Assembly: GCA_963759155.1 (NCBI GenBank)
Contig: CAVWXX010000016.1
Coordinates: 1-64,000, forward strand
Direction of reading: 5' to 3'
Source: SZUA-36 sp963759155
GTDB lineage: Bacteria > Pseudomonadota > Gammaproteobacteria > Xanthomonadales > SZUA-36
DNA: 64,000 nt
Made by a program: the position numbers and the translations under genes. Positions within the stretch are counted from its first letter, which is position 1. The number at the start of each line of letters is the position of its first letter. The notes beneath the pieces were generated by a model. That model saw nothing but the letters and a program-made list of their open reading frames with translations, had not been told where the DNA came from and searched no databases. This document shows, piece after piece, positions 40,895 to 50,418 of this stretch.

Positions 40895-41414
40895 CCCGAA
40901 GCAGGATAAATTCTCTTAGTTTCTCGGCATCATCGCGCAGCAGGCCTTCAATTTTCAGGTCAACGCTCGAGCCACCCGCAGTGAAGAATTTAAGTGTCGC
41001 CAGACCAAACCTGCGCTGCAGTGGTCCCGAAGTCACCTCGACGTGCTGCACCCGGCTGAATAACAGCAAGGTGGTTTTGCGCCAGAACAAGCCCGAGCGA
41101 TAGGCAATATCATGATCACGAAGCGCGTAGGCCTTGACCTTGATCTGCTTGACGACCACCAGTGTTACCAGGCTGCCAATAAGCAGAAGCCCTAATGGAA
41201 TCAGTAGTAGCAGGTATTTAAGCAGCGGTGGCGTTATCGGGAACAACTGGGGGATGAGCGATAGTAAAAACAATGGCCCAAAAACCAGCAGCAGCTGGGT
41301 GAGTGACTCTCGCCGGTAAGCCTCCGCCATCGGCTGCATCTGAAGGTCTTCGGCGCGTGGTAGCTCTTCGGTGTCGATTTGAAGGTTGGTAAACGCCATA
41401 TCGGTTCTTTTCAT
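40872..41414 (-). CDS. PH-domain membrane protein (YdbS-like)
   Basis: The product is 180 residues with two membrane segments (about 38-58 and 65-90). The C-terminal bPH2 domain reads KAYALRDHDIAYRSGLFWRKTTLLLFSRVQHVEVTSGPLQRRFGLATLKFFTAGGSS, the typical YdbS pattern. It is followed at once by the larger YdbT-like gene. ATG 41414 is the first start; ATG 41399 is an alternative. Confidence 0.82.
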   Translation of the reverse strand: MKRTDMAFTNLQIDTEELPRAEDLQMQPMAEAYRRESLTQLLLVFGPLFLLSLIPQLFPITPPLLKYLLLLIPLGLLLIGSLVTLVVVKQIKVKAYALRDHDIAYRSGLFWRKTTLLLFSRVQHVEVTSGPLQRRFGLATLKFFTAGGSSVDLKIEGLLRDDAEKLREFILLRGAGEHET

Positions 41415-41508
41415 CTGGGATATTTGAAAGAGAATAAGTTAAAAACGGGGCGGATACGAACTTCATTTGACACTATACTCAGTGTCTCTGTCTTATAAGG
41501 TAATACCA

Positions 41509-42282
41509 ATGTCCGATCTCGCAAATAAACTGACCCTGGTAACCGGGTCAACCAAAGGTATTGGCAAGGCCATTGCCGAAGCTTTCATTGATAAGGGTGC
41601 GCGCGTGGTTATCCATGGCCGCAATCGTGCTGAGCTTGAAGATGTGAAGGTCTCGATTGGTGCGTTTGCCTGTGTTGATGGTGACCTGGGTGCGACCGAA
41701 GGTTGCGATAGCGTGATTGAGCAACTCAAAACGCTGGGCCAGGTAGAGATACTGGTAAATAACGCGGGTATTTTTGGTGTCGAAGATTTTTTCGATATTG
41801 ATGATGCAGAATGGCTCAGGTACTTCCAGGTAAATGTCATGAGCGTGGTCAGGCTTAGCAGGGCGCTTATGCCTTCAATGCTGGAAAATAACAGCGGCAG
41901 AATTATCAATGTCTCCAGTGAAGCAGCGATTAAGCCACTGCCTCAAATGATCCATTACTCCATGACAAAAACCTCGCTTGTTTCTCTCTCCCGTGGCCTG
42001 GCCGAGTTGACCAAGGGCACAGGCGTTACCGTCAACTCAGTGCTGCCAGGCCCGACCTGGACCGAAGGCGTTGAAAAGTATTTTGAAGGCCTGGCAAGCG
42101 AGGAAGGTAAACCCGCTCAAGAGTTGATCGACAACTACTTTGCCGAGCATGAACCCACTTCACTGATTCAACGTTTTGCTGATGTAAAAGAAGTCGCCCA
42201 TGCAGTCCTGTTTCTGGCGCTCAATGGTGCTGTGAACGGCAGTGCACAGCGCGTTGAAGGCGGCATCATTCGCTCGATTTAG
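41509..42282 (+). CDS. Short-chain dehydrogenase/reductase
   Basis: The product is about 257 residues from ATG 41509, with AAGG upstream; the longer frame from 41467 overlaps the promoter. TGSTKGIGKAI (Rossmann NAD(P) site), NNAG, NVSSEAAIK (catalytic Ser) and YSMTK (catalytic Tyr and Lys) are all present. It reduces or oxidises a carbonyl substrate that I cannot name. Upstream, TTGACA at about 41467 and TTATAA 18-19 bases later, with GACACT/AGTGTC arms, may be its promoter. Confidence 0.9.
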   Translation: MSDLANKLTLVTGSTKGIGKAIAEAFIDKGARVVIHGRNRAELEDVKVSIGAFACVDGDLGATEGCDSVIEQLKTLGQVEILVNNAGIFGVEDFFDIDDAEWLRYFQVNVMSVVRLSRALMPSMLENNSGRIINVSSEAAIKPLPQMIHYSMTKTSLVSLSRGLAELTKGTGVTVNSVLPGPTWTEGVEKYFEGLASEEGKPAQELIDNYFAEHEPTSLIQRFADVKEVAHAVLFLALNGAVNGSAQRVEGGIIRSI

Positions 42283-42443
42283 ACAACATCCAGGCCCACT
42301 TTTCGAATCAGGAAAAGAGGGCCCAACCGAAACCACCTGAAAACAATTAAGGTATAGCCGATGGCTTTATTGAAAGTTGCTTGAAGATTCCGCCGTTGGT
42401 GTTTGCCGGATGTTATCCTGATTCTTTTTGAGGAAGGCTTTGC

Positions 42444-43109
42444 ATGCTCAGGCTCAAGTCAATTACCAAGTCGTTTCATGATGGCGAAAGCGAATTACAG
42501 GTGCTCAGGGGCATCGATTTGCACCTCGGGCCGGGTGAGAGCCTTGCCTTGCTCGGCGCCAGTGGCAATGGCAAAAGCACCCTGTTGCAAATCGCGGCTG
42601 GCCTGGAAAACCCGGATTCCGGAGAAGTATTCATCCTGGGTCGCTCGTTGGCGACTCAAAGCGAGCGTGAACTCTCCATGCTGAGACGACGCCACCTCGG
42701 TTTTGTTTTCCAGCAATTCAACCTGCTGCCGGGTCTCAATGTCAGTGACAACCTGTTGTTCCAGCGACGTCTGAACCGCTTACCACCGGACGACGCGTGG
42801 ATCGATGAGATCTCCACGGTGCTTGGTCTCGGGCCGCTGCTTGGCAGGCCGGTGGAGGTGCTTTCAAGCGGCCAGCAGCAACGCGTCGCGATCGCTCGGG
42901 CACTGGCGCATAGACCACGCGTGCTGTTTGCCGATGAACCCACCGGTAACCTGCACGATACACTCAGTCGCCAGGTCATGACGCTGATGGCCAAGTTGGT
43001 GACCGAATCCGACTGCAGTCTTTTTCTGGTCACTCACAACCGTGAAATGGCATCGTTTGCAGACCGGCAGTTCTTGCTGGAAGAGGGCCACCTGCATGAG
43101 ATGGCATGA
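42444..43109 (+). CDS. ABC transporter ATP-binding protein (AttE/LolD-like)
   Basis: The product is 221 residues. Walker A is GASGNGKST (about 37-45), the Q-loop is FVFQQFN, the signature is LSSGQQQRVAIARAL and Walker B is VLFADEPTGNL. The type is the MacB/LolD group, which powers lipoprotein extraction or efflux. It is followed by an FtsX-like permease and an AttH-type lipocalin, so the three form an AttEFGH-like operon. It lies 22 bases upstream of the permease. Confidence 0.9.
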   Translation: MLRLKSITKSFHDGESELQVLRGIDLHLGPGESLALLGASGNGKSTLLQIAAGLENPDSGEVFILGRSLATQSERELSMLRRRHLGFVFQQFNLLPGLNVSDNLLFQRRLNRLPPDDAWIDEISTVLGLGPLLGRPVEVLSSGQQQRVAIARALAHRPRVLFADEPTGNLHDTLSRQVMTLMAKLVTESDCSLFLVTHNREMASFADRQFLLEEGHLHEMA

Positions 43110-43131
43110 TTTTTAGCATGGTTGCATCGAC

Positions 43132-45618
43132 GTGAAACTCAACGCCACCCTATTAAGTCATTACCGTCGGCACCCGGTGCAGGCACTGTTCCTGCTGACG
43201 GGCATCATCGTGGCCAACGTATTATTGGCCGGAACCCTGTTGATCAATGCCCAGGCGCGTTCGAGTTATGCACAGGGTGAGCAGTATTTAAGTGTTTCGC
43301 CAGTCGGACAGATACGTCAGAAAGACCGTAACCAAAGCATCACTGAACGTGATTATGTCAGCCTGCGCCGACAGGGTTTTGACATGCTGGCACCGCTGTT
43401 GAGAGAGATGGTGCGAAGCGAAAACGGCCAGGTGCTCGAATTGCTGGGTATCGATGTGTTCGCCATGCCCCGGCCTGCCGGTTCCTTCGATTTCAACGAT
43501 CGTACCGGTTCGGTGGATGGCAGCTTTATGGGTTTTGCGTTTCCGCCTTATCAGCTATGGGCAGCGCCAGCCAGAATAGAGCAACTGTCCGCTGAAAAAG
43601 GTAGCCGGGTAAAGCTCGCATCCGGTGAAGTGTTGCCGCCATTGGTCGCAGTTGCCAATCAGCAGTTGGGTCACCGCTTGTTGATTGACATTGAGGCCCT
43701 GCAATCGTTGAGCGGGCGTAACAATGTATTGTCATCCATACTGGTGTTCCCGGCATCCGCCCAACGCATGTCAAAATTATTGCATGCGTTGCCGGATGAC
43801 CTGGTCTATGTCGCCAATACCGAGGCGCCTGATCCGGCGGAATTGACACGTAGTTTTCATCTAAACCTCGCAGCGATGGGTTTGCTGGCCTTTGTTGTCG
43901 GCATTTTTCTGATCTATAACGCCCTGGCTTTCAGTTACACCGACCGCCGCGACCTGATCCGTAAATTGCGTCTCGCCGGAGTGATGAAAAGCGAACTGGC
44001 ACGTGCGCTGCTGCTGGAATTGCTGGTTTTCCTGGCCGTGGGCACGTTAATCGGCACCTGGCTGGGTATGCAGATGGCCGCCGTGTTATTGCCGGGTGTC
44101 GGCCAGACACTGGCGCAGCTATATGGTGTTTACATCACCTACCCCGATAGTCTCATTCCCTCCGGAATCTGGCTGCCGTTTCTGATGACGGTGTTGGCCG
44201 TCGGGTTATGCGTGCTTTTTCCCCTGCGGCAATCACTCAATGCACCAATGCTGGAGCGCAGGCAGGCGGGCTGGCAACAACATGCCGTGATCGGCCGCGA
44301 CCGCTGGATGGCCGCGACCGGTTTTCTGATGCTGAGCGGCGGGCTCGTGACCGGTATTATCACCACCCACCTGTGGCTGGCACTGGCCGGCATGGCTGCG
44401 CTGTTGCTGGGCTCGGCACTGCTGCTGCCGCTGGTTCTGCGTTTACTCATCGGCGGGATGGAAAAACTGGTCCCGGCGCGGAATGCGCGTTTCTCCTGGC
44501 TGCTGGCAGATAGCCGCTGGTTACTCGGCCCGGCTTCGATAGCACTGATGGCGATGACACTCGCACTGGTTGCCAATAGCGGACTCAATACGATGATCAG
44601 CAGTTTCCGGCAGGCAACAGACGATTGGCTGGGTCAACGGCTGGTGGCCGATTTGTACCTGCGCAGTGAGGACGGGGGTGGCGAGCTCACGACCTGGTTA
44701 GCCCAAAGCATGCCGGAATTAAGCGTTACAGAGCGTTACCGAACCACGATAACGCGGCCGGGGCCGGACCAGGCACCGGTCGCCGTTGAAGTGGTCAGCC
44801 TGCAGGAGGGTGAGCGTTTTCGGGATAGCGTCAAGTTGATGAACAGCGAAAAAGACGCGGCTATGAAATTTCATAATGGCGAGGGCGTGTATATCAGCGA
44901 ACGTGCCTGGCGTATCGATGGCTGGCAGACCGGGGCCAGCGTAAAGCTGTGTGCCGACCGCGCCGATGTTCCGGTCCTGGGTGTTTACCGGGATTACGGC
45001 AATCCAAAATCACAATGGATGGTGAACAAGCAACTGTTCAGGAGTTGTTGGCCGGACCTGACCGCCATCGGATTGGCTGTCTATGGGCCCCGGGATTATG
45101 AGTGGGACCGGGTCCGTTTGGCTATTACTGAAAAATTCGAACTTGAAGACGACGAGATTATTGATCAGACCGAGCTGAGGCAGGTGGGTCTTGCTGTTTT
45201 TGACCGTACTTTCATCGTCACCCAGGCGCTCAATACCTTAACCCTGCTGGTGGCCGCAATTGGTATCTTCTGTGCCATCAGCGCGATTCACCACCACCGC
45301 GTGGCTCAGCAAGCGCTGCTGGCCAGCCTGGGGTTGAGCCGGCGTGAACGTGGTGCATTGTTACTGGCGCAGTGGGGCATGCTTGGTTTGCTTTGCATGG
45401 TGCTGGTGTGGCCCCTGGGTACGCTGCTCGCAGCTTATCTTGGCATGGTGGTCACACCGGCTGCCTTTGGTTGGAGTTTTCCGTTGCAACTTGAATGGCA
45501 GCACTACCTGGTGCTCGCCGCATTGGCTGCAGTCAGCCTGATGCTGGCGGTTATATTGCCGTCCTTGAGATTACTGTTTACCTCGCCTGCCACCTTGTTA
45601 CGTGAGCAAAACGTATGA
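43132..45618 (+). CDS. FtsX-like ABC permease (AttF/G-like)
   Basis: The product is 828 residues from GTG 43132. About eight to ten membrane segments and two large periplasmic loops are seen: an N-terminal segment, a cluster near 240-360, a second cluster near 405-480, and the C-terminal FtsX domain near 700-820. It looks like a fusion of two FtsX-type halves, the usual single-chain form in this system. Its stop overlaps the start of the AttH-type gene (ATGA). Confidence 0.88.
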   Translation: MKLNATLLSHYRRHPVQALFLLTGIIVANVLLAGTLLINAQARSSYAQGEQYLSVSPVGQIRQKDRNQSITERDYVSLRRQGFDMLAPLLREMVRSENGQVLELLGIDVFAMPRPAGSFDFNDRTGSVDGSFMGFAFPPYQLWAAPARIEQLSAEKGSRVKLASGEVLPPLVAVANQQLGHRLLIDIEALQSLSGRNNVLSSILVFPASAQRMSKLLHALPDDLVYVANTEAPDPAELTRSFHLNLAAMGLLAFVVGIFLIYNALAFSYTDRRDLIRKLRLAGVMKSELARALLLELLVFLAVGTLIGTWLGMQMAAVLLPGVGQTLAQLYGVYITYPDSLIPSGIWLPFLMTVLAVGLCVLFPLRQSLNAPMLERRQAGWQQHAVIGRDRWMAATGFLMLSGGLVTGIITTHLWLALAGMAALLLGSALLLPLVLRLLIGGMEKLVPARNARFSWLLADSRWLLGPASIALMAMTLALVANSGLNTMISSFRQATDDWLGQRLVADLYLRSEDGGGELTTWLAQSMPELSVTERYRTTITRPGPDQAPVAVEVVSLQEGERFRDSVKLMNSEKDAAMKFHNGEGVYISERAWRIDGWQTGASVKLCADRADVPVLGVYRDYGNPKSQWMVNKQLFRSCWPDLTAIGLAVYGPRDYEWDRVRLAITEKFELEDDEIIDQTELRQVGLAVFDRTFIVTQALNTLTLLVAAIGIFCAISAIHHHRVAQQALLASLGLSRRERGALLLAQWGMLGLLCMVLVWPLGTLLAAYLGMVVTPAAFGWSFPLQLEWQHYLVLAALAAVSLMLAVILPSLRLLFTSPATLLREQNV

Positions 45619-46763
45619 GGGCCGGTCGCTTTTTTACGGTTCTGCTTGGCGCCTTGCTGATGTTTACCAGCGGTTGCGGGCCGGCAGAGACAGCGGTGCA
45701 GGATTCGGGGTTGGCGGTGCTGGCGCAGAGTGCGGACGCCTATACACAGGCACGACCCGGTCAGCCGCTGCGCTTCCCGCGTGACCACGGCGCCCATCCC
45801 GGTTACCGAATTGAGTGGTGGTACCTGACCGCCAACCTGCATGATGCTGCGGGAGAGGATTACGGTGTGCAGTGGACATTGTTCCGCCTGGCAGTGCAAC
45901 CACCAAACCCGCCGGGCACCGAAAATGGATCACAAAATAACCAGGTGTTCATGGCGCATATGGCCATAACCACACCTACTGATCATCTATCCTTTCAACG
46001 CTACGCCCGGGGCGGTAACACCGAGGATGAAAGCCGCGCCGGTGTCACGGCCCGGCCTTTTTCCGCCTGGCTGGATGACTGGGAACTGCGCAGCAGCGGC
46101 GCGGACTGGTTACCGCTGGAGCTCAGGGCACAACAGGCAGATAACGCCATGAATCTGCAGTTAGAAAGCACGGCACCACTTGTTCTGCAGGGTGAGGCGG
46201 GTTTTTCGGCCAAGCACGGTGATGGTGGTGGCTCCTACTATTACAGCCAGCCATTTCTTAAAGCCAGCGGTCAACTGACCGTTGACGGACAGGTGATTGA
46301 GGTCAGTGGTGACGCATGGCTGGACAGGGAATGGAGCAGCCAGTTTTTACAGAGCGAACAAGTTGGCTGGGACTGGTTTTCACTGCATCTTGAAAGTGGT
46401 GAAAAGCTGATGTTGTTCCAGGTCCGTGCGCAGCCTGGACAGGCGGACGTTGATAATTTTCTGCATGGCAATCTGATAGCACCCGATGGGAGTTCAACAC
46501 CGCTGGATCCTGGCCGGATACAGCTTATCCCAATGCAAAAAAGCCAGGTTGCCGGACGCAGCTTGCCGCTACACTGGCGCGTATTGCTGCCGCAGATCAA
46601 CAGGCAATTCGAAATCCAGCCACTTATTGCGGACCAGTGGATGGATGTGGATTTTCCCTACTGGGAAGGTGCGGTCATTGTCAGTGGAAGTGAGCCCGGA
46701 AGCCGCGGTAAGGGCTACATGGAATTAACCGGCTACCCCCAGGACGTTTCTACTGACCGCTGA
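45615..46763 (+). CDS. AttH-type lipocalin-like lipoprotein (CrtC family)
   Basis: The product is 382 residues. A lipobox (MFTSGC) marks it as a lipoprotein. RFPRDHGAHPGYRIEWWYLTANL, TLFRLAV, VFMAHMAIT, and later SGDAWLDREWSSQFL and GWDWFSLHLESGEKLM fit the AttH/CrtC lipocalin-like fold. In this system AttH is thought to bind a hydrophobic compound carried or released by the AttEFG transporter; the substrate is unknown. It overlaps the permease by four bases. Confidence 0.88.
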   Translation: MRAGRFFTVLLGALLMFTSGCGPAETAVQDSGLAVLAQSADAYTQARPGQPLRFPRDHGAHPGYRIEWWYLTANLHDAAGEDYGVQWTLFRLAVQPPNPPGTENGSQNNQVFMAHMAITTPTDHLSFQRYARGGNTEDESRAGVTARPFSAWLDDWELRSSGADWLPLELRAQQADNAMNLQLESTAPLVLQGEAGFSAKHGDGGGSYYYSQPFLKASGQLTVDGQVIEVSGDAWLDREWSSQFLQSEQVGWDWFSLHLESGEKLMLFQVRAQPGQADVDNFLHGNLIAPDGSSTPLDPGRIQLIPMQKSQVAGRSLPLHWRVLLPQINRQFEIQPLIADQWMDVDFPYWEGAVIVSGSEPGSRGKGYMELTGYPQDVSTDR

Positions 46764-46779
46764 GAAAATTATTGCCGGC

Positions 46780-47541
46780 TCAGTACACGACCGAGAAACG
46801 CTGCTGGATAAACGCTGCGTTTTCAACCTCATCAATCAGGGCAACGGCAAAATCTGCGCGGGAAATTCTGCTTCTGCCGCTTTTGCTTTCGAGAAGCTGA
46901 TCACCACCAATCCGAAATACCCCGGTACGCTTGCCGTTGGTAAAGTTTTTGGCCGGAGTGGCATAGGTCCAGTCAACATCGCTCACCGAGCGCAGGTATT
47001 CCAACGCCAGGACCTGCCCCTCTATCTCGGTCTGCAGGGCTCTTGGAACGAATATCATGGGCAGGGTATCGGCATAAACAACGCCGGGCTTCACCACGAG
47101 TGAGCCGGAGCCGCCAACGTGTATAAGACGTGGTGCCGGTTTTTCTATTTCCCGTAGCACATTGACCACGTTTTCCACTGCGATACGCGGAACAGCATCA
47201 TTGGGGTCTTTGGATTTGCCCAAAACACCGCGAACAGAAATAATGACAACATCCTGGCCGGCGACCAGGCTGGCCACGCTGTCCGGATCAAGGACATCGC
47301 CTTTCACAGCCGTCAAATTGTCATGCGTAACCGTGATGCGGGAAGGGTCGCGTGATACCGCGGTGACAATATGTCCACGGTTCAAAGCCTCGTTGACGGC
47401 CTGGCTGCCTACCTTTCCGGTTGCGCCATACACGAGAATCTTGAAGCTCTTCGGATCAGTTTCTGCAGCAAGGTGGCCGGAAGCCACCAGCGCAGCCAGC
47501 ATCAGGACGGCCAGGCAAAAACGGGAAAGTTGTTTTGGCAT
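46780..47541 (-). CDS. Exported NAD(P)-binding NmrA/SDR-a-like protein
   Basis: The product is about 253 residues from ATG 47541; GTG 47556 is the alternative. The N-terminus is a signal-like segment (MPKQLSRFCLAVLMLAALVASGHLAA). The core is a Rossmann fold with VYGATGKVGSQAV, the atypical-SDR NAD(P) site, then VKGDVLD and VVIISVRG. The YwnB-like family is normally cytoplasmic, so the signal peptide is unusual. No neighbour suggests a substrate. Confidence 0.8.
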   Translation of the reverse strand: MPKQLSRFCLAVLMLAALVASGHLAAETDPKSFKILVYGATGKVGSQAVNEALNRGHIVTAVSRDPSRITVTHDNLTAVKGDVLDPDSVASLVAGQDVVIISVRGVLGKSKDPNDAVPRIAVENVVNVLREIEKPAPRLIHVGGSGSLVVKPGVVYADTLPMIFVPRALQTEIEGQVLALEYLRSVSDVDWTYATPAKNFTNGKRTGVFRIGGDQLLESKSGRSRISRADFAVALIDEVENAAFIQQRFSVVY

Positions 47542-47598
47542 CAGTTTATCTTTCACTTAATGAATCCGCTTGTCAGGTATAGCTATGACCGGAAAAGA

Positions 47599-47630
47599 GG
47601 CCGGATACATTCAATGACATGTATCCGGCC
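47599..47630. terminator. Strong 12-bp hairpin in 137-base gap
   Basis: GGCCGGATACAT (47599-47610) and ATGTATCCGGCC (47619-47630) with an eight-base loop. On the minus strand a TCTTTT run follows, so it may end transcription of the SOUL gene. Confidence 0.65.
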
Positions 47631-47647
47631 CTGGTCCCCTTTTTGAG

Positions 47648-47670
47648 GGATACATGAAAACGATGTATCC
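47648..47670. repeat. Second GGATACAT hairpin
   Basis: GGATACAT (47648-47655) and ATGTATCC (47663-47670), sharing its sequence with the hairpin at 47599. The two form a tandem repeated element. Confidence 0.65.
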
Positions 47671-47693
47671 GGACCCCTTTTTTGACAGGTGAT

Positions 47694-48312
47694 TCAGGAG
47701 CTGATGGGTATCAGAATTTCATTCCGGCGCGCAAACCAGGGTGTGAAGGGCGCATTGTAGCGGGCCCATACAGGCTCACCCACGACTTCGAAGTTCTCTG
47801 ACGCTATCCACTCCCGCAGTAAGGCCAGGTGTTTCTTGTAGGACTTTTCAGTCCACCTGCCTGAGTAGCGGATGGCTGCGGCGCGGTACGCAGGTACTTC
47901 CCTGAGTACAACCGAGGGGTCGTCAGGCACCGGTATGGTTTCCATAGTATAAGAGGCGGGCATCATGAAGCTGACAGCCCAGCCTTGTGTCCGCCTTGCG
48001 TTGCCCGACCGGTGAGGTCATGGCAATTTTTTCCGGCTCCGCTTTTTGGCTAACCGGGGATGTCATCGCGATTTTGCTGCGTTTGGTGTTATCACCCGAA
48101 ATGTAGTTGAATAACTTACGAAACGCAGCGCCCGAGGCGTCTTCGAAATCGTCATTAACAATCACTTCTGCAACGATTGAAGGTTCGTAATCGCGTACTT
48201 CAAGGTCGTCCTGTTTAACAAAGACACTGTACTTGGCTTCTTCTGCGGCCATGGCACTCTCTCCCGTCAGGGTCAGTAAAACAGTTAACAGGATGATCGT
48301 GAAACGTATCAT
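47694..48312 (-). pseudogene. Exported SOUL heme-binding protein with frameshift
   Basis: Together the frames give about 205 residues. A signal peptide (about 1-22, ending SAMA-AEE) precedes a SOUL domain: EVRDYEPSIVAEVIV, AFRKLFNYISGDN, KIAMTSPVSQKAEPEKIAMTSPV and, in the second frame, FMMPASYTMETIPVPDDP, AAAIRYSGRW and FTPWFARRNEILIPI. One base is gained or lost at about 47980-47992. SOUL proteins bind heme or porphyrin. It is 5 bases downstream of the glutathione peroxidase-like gene and is probably cotranscribed with it. Confidence 0.85.
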
Positions 48313-48317
48313 GTTGT

Positions 48318-48860
48318 TTATTCGCTCAGTGCCTGTTCTATTGCGGCAACCAGTTTGTCGTCATAGGGTTGCGTGCGTGGGCTAAAGTCCGATATCAACT
48401 CACCATTACGGCCAATCAGGAACTTGTGAAAATTCCAGGTGGGGTAGGTGCCGGAGGAATCTGCAAGCGCTGCAAAAAACGGGTCCGCGTTGGCCTTTTT
48501 AACCGATGTTTTTTCAAACATGGGAAACTCGACCCCATAAGTGAGTCGGCAGAACTCTTCGATCTGGTCTTCGGTGCCCGGTTCCTGGCCCATGAAATCA
48601 TTGGAGGGAAAGCCCAATACCACCAGGCCTTCTTCACCGTATTGCTTATAAAGTTTTTCAAGACCGTCGTACTGTGGTGTATTGCCACACTTGGAAGCCG
48701 TGTTGACGACTAACAGAACCTTACCGCCATAGGCCTCGCATAAATTGACCTCGTCAGTTGAGGCGAGCCGGCGAAAATCCCGGTCCAGTAGTGCGCTGTC
48801 ACAGGCGAAAGCTGGCAGGCTGGCGATTGATACTAAAATTGCTAACAATGTTTTCATCAT
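48318..48860 (-). CDS. Exported glutathione peroxidase family protein
   Basis: The product is 180 residues with a signal peptide (about 1-19). The catalytic Cys lies in NTASKCGNTPQY, and LGFPSNDFMGQEPG and the WNFHKFLIGRNG motif (Trp and Asn of the active site) follow. Bacterial members usually take electrons from thioredoxin rather than glutathione. The signal peptide places it in the periplasm, like KatG in this window. It forms a pair with the SOUL gene. Confidence 0.9.
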   Translation of the reverse strand: MMKTLLAILVSIASLPAFACDSALLDRDFRRLASTDEVNLCEAYGGKVLLVVNTASKCGNTPQYDGLEKLYKQYGEEGLVVLGFPSNDFMGQEPGTEDQIEEFCRLTYGVEFPMFEKTSVKKANADPFFAALADSSGTYPTWNFHKFLIGRNGELISDFSPRTQPYDDKLVAAIEQALSE

Positions 48861-49018
48861 GATTCCCTGACGGTTATGGTTGATAAGTATATAAAATCTA
48901 TATTATAAAATATTTCAAAATAACATAGAAATAAGTGTTGATTGACTGCTATTGTATAAGTATTGTATAGTAATAACCAGAGATAATTATTAATCGAACA
49001 CAACATTGGAACAAAGAC

Positions 49019-49447
49019 ATGCAAACGACGCACCCATTTACCAAACAGCCGCCCTCGTGCGCCATTATAAACGTCCGAAATTTACGCTTGCGTACCTTAA
49101 TCGGTTTTAATCCTGAAGAAAGGGTGAAAAAGCAGGATGTTGTACTCAATATTGAGATCAAGTACGCGCTCGATAACGGGGTTTTGCAAGACAAGGTTGA
49201 TGATGCGCTGAATTATAAGGTCATCACGAAAAAGGTCATCGAGTACGTTGAGCAGGGTCAGTTTCTGCTGCTGGAAAAACTGGTTTCCGATGTTCTGGGT
49301 ATATGCAGTGAGCACCCGAGTGTTCATTCCGCAAGGGTCACCATTGATAAGCCCCATGCGCTGCGTTTCGCAGACTCTGTCTCGCTGACACTGGAGTACC
49401 AGGCGTCACAGGCGAGCATCCACCCTATTCTGGAGAAAGCATCATGA
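49019..49447 (+). CDS. folX: FolX, dihydroneopterin triphosphate 2'-epimerase
   Basis: The product is 142 residues. CAIINVRNLRLRTLIGFNPEER, DALNYKVITKKVIEYVEQ and IDKPHALRFADSVSLTLEY match E. coli FolX more closely than FolB. FolX epimerises 7,8-dihydroneopterin triphosphate to the monapterin form, so it is probably used for tetrahydromonapterin synthesis. It overlaps folE by four bases (ATGA), a direct link to the enzyme that makes its substrate. The N-terminus is about 15 residues longer than E. coli FolX. Confidence 0.88.
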   Translation: MQTTHPFTKQPPSCAIINVRNLRLRTLIGFNPEERVKKQDVVLNIEIKYALDNGVLQDKVDDALNYKVITKKVIEYVEQGQFLLLEKLVSDVLGICSEHPSVHSARVTIDKPHALRFADSVSLTLEYQASQASIHPILEKAS

Positions 49448-50133
49448 GTGTTAACCCGATCAAATTAGATATCAATACCCCTGCCGACGTTGAGCTGAGC
49501 GAGGAAGCCCTGCTGGTGCGCGACACGCTGCTGGAGCACGGCCTGGAAACACCCATGATCGAAACGGGTTTGAGTGCGGAAGAGAAATATAGTCGCATCA
49601 GCCAGCAGATGGTTCGGGTGCTGGAAACGCTCGGGCTCGACCTGCGTGATGACAGCCTGGCTGAAACACCGCACCGCATTGCCAAGATGTACGTTCATGA
49701 GATTTTTTCCGGCCTGGATTACCGGCACTTTCCCAAGCTGTCGCTGATTGACAACAAAATGGGTGCCAACGAGATGGTGAAGGTGCGCAATATTGACCTG
49801 ACCAGCACCTGTGAGCATCACTTTGTGACCATTGATGGCGCCGCCAAGGTTGCCTATATCCCCAAGGACACCATCATTGGTTTATCCAAGATCAACCGCA
49901 TCGTACGTTTTTTCGGGCAGCGACCCCAGGTACAGGAGCGTCTGACCCGGCAAATCCTGGTGGCATTACAGGCCCTGCTGGGTACCGAGGATGTGGCGGT
50001 AAGCATCGACGCCACACACTATTGTGTTAAATCACGCGGTGTGATGGATTCGAATTCAACCACAAGCACAACAGCGCTTGGCGGTTGCTTCAAAGAGAAC
50101 ATTCATACACGGGCCGAGTTTCTGAACCCATAG
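49444..50133 (+). CDS. folE: GTP cyclohydrolase I
   Basis: The product is 229 residues. It makes dihydroneopterin triphosphate from GTP, the first step of folate and pterin synthesis. Zinc ligands are in LTSTCEHHFVTIDG (Cys and His) and HYCVKSRGVMD (Cys). GLSKINRIVRFFGQRPQVQERLT is the family signature. The N-terminus is about 30 residues longer than the minimal enzyme. With folX it forms a two-gene operon. Confidence 0.95.
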   Translation: MSVNPIKLDINTPADVELSEEALLVRDTLLEHGLETPMIETGLSAEEKYSRISQQMVRVLETLGLDLRDDSLAETPHRIAKMYVHEIFSGLDYRHFPKLSLIDNKMGANEMVKVRNIDLTSTCEHHFVTIDGAAKVAYIPKDTIIGLSKINRIVRFFGQRPQVQERLTRQILVALQALLGTEDVAVSIDATHYCVKSRGVMDSNSTTSTTALGGCFKENIHTRAEFLNP

Positions 50134-50137
50134 TTTC

Positions 50138-50215
50138 GAGGTCAGGGTAAAGCGCAAGCGTAAATCAATGGCAAGCACTCCTCACTCGCGCATTCTTTTG
50201 CCCTGACCTCTTTTT
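50138..50215 (+). terminator. Rho-independent terminator of folX-folE
   Basis: GAGGTCAGGG (50138-50147) and CCCTGACCTC (50201-50210) with inner pairing and a five-T run. The stem starts five bases after the folE stop. The loop is long (about 50 bases). Confidence 0.75.
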
Positions 50216-50418
50216 ACAATAGAGACTATTTGATGAAAATGGTCGATTGACCGATGACTTAAGCCGTGAACCTGTGGCAAAGTTACCTGTAGTGCTTGCT
50301 GCCTCGGTTGGCGGGCGCTCCTGTAAGCAAGCTGGGGTAAACCATCCTGAATTACCAGGAACTAAAAACACGTCAACGTGAAATTCGCAGCCGGTTTCCC
50401 GTCTCGTTAAAGCTGCGG

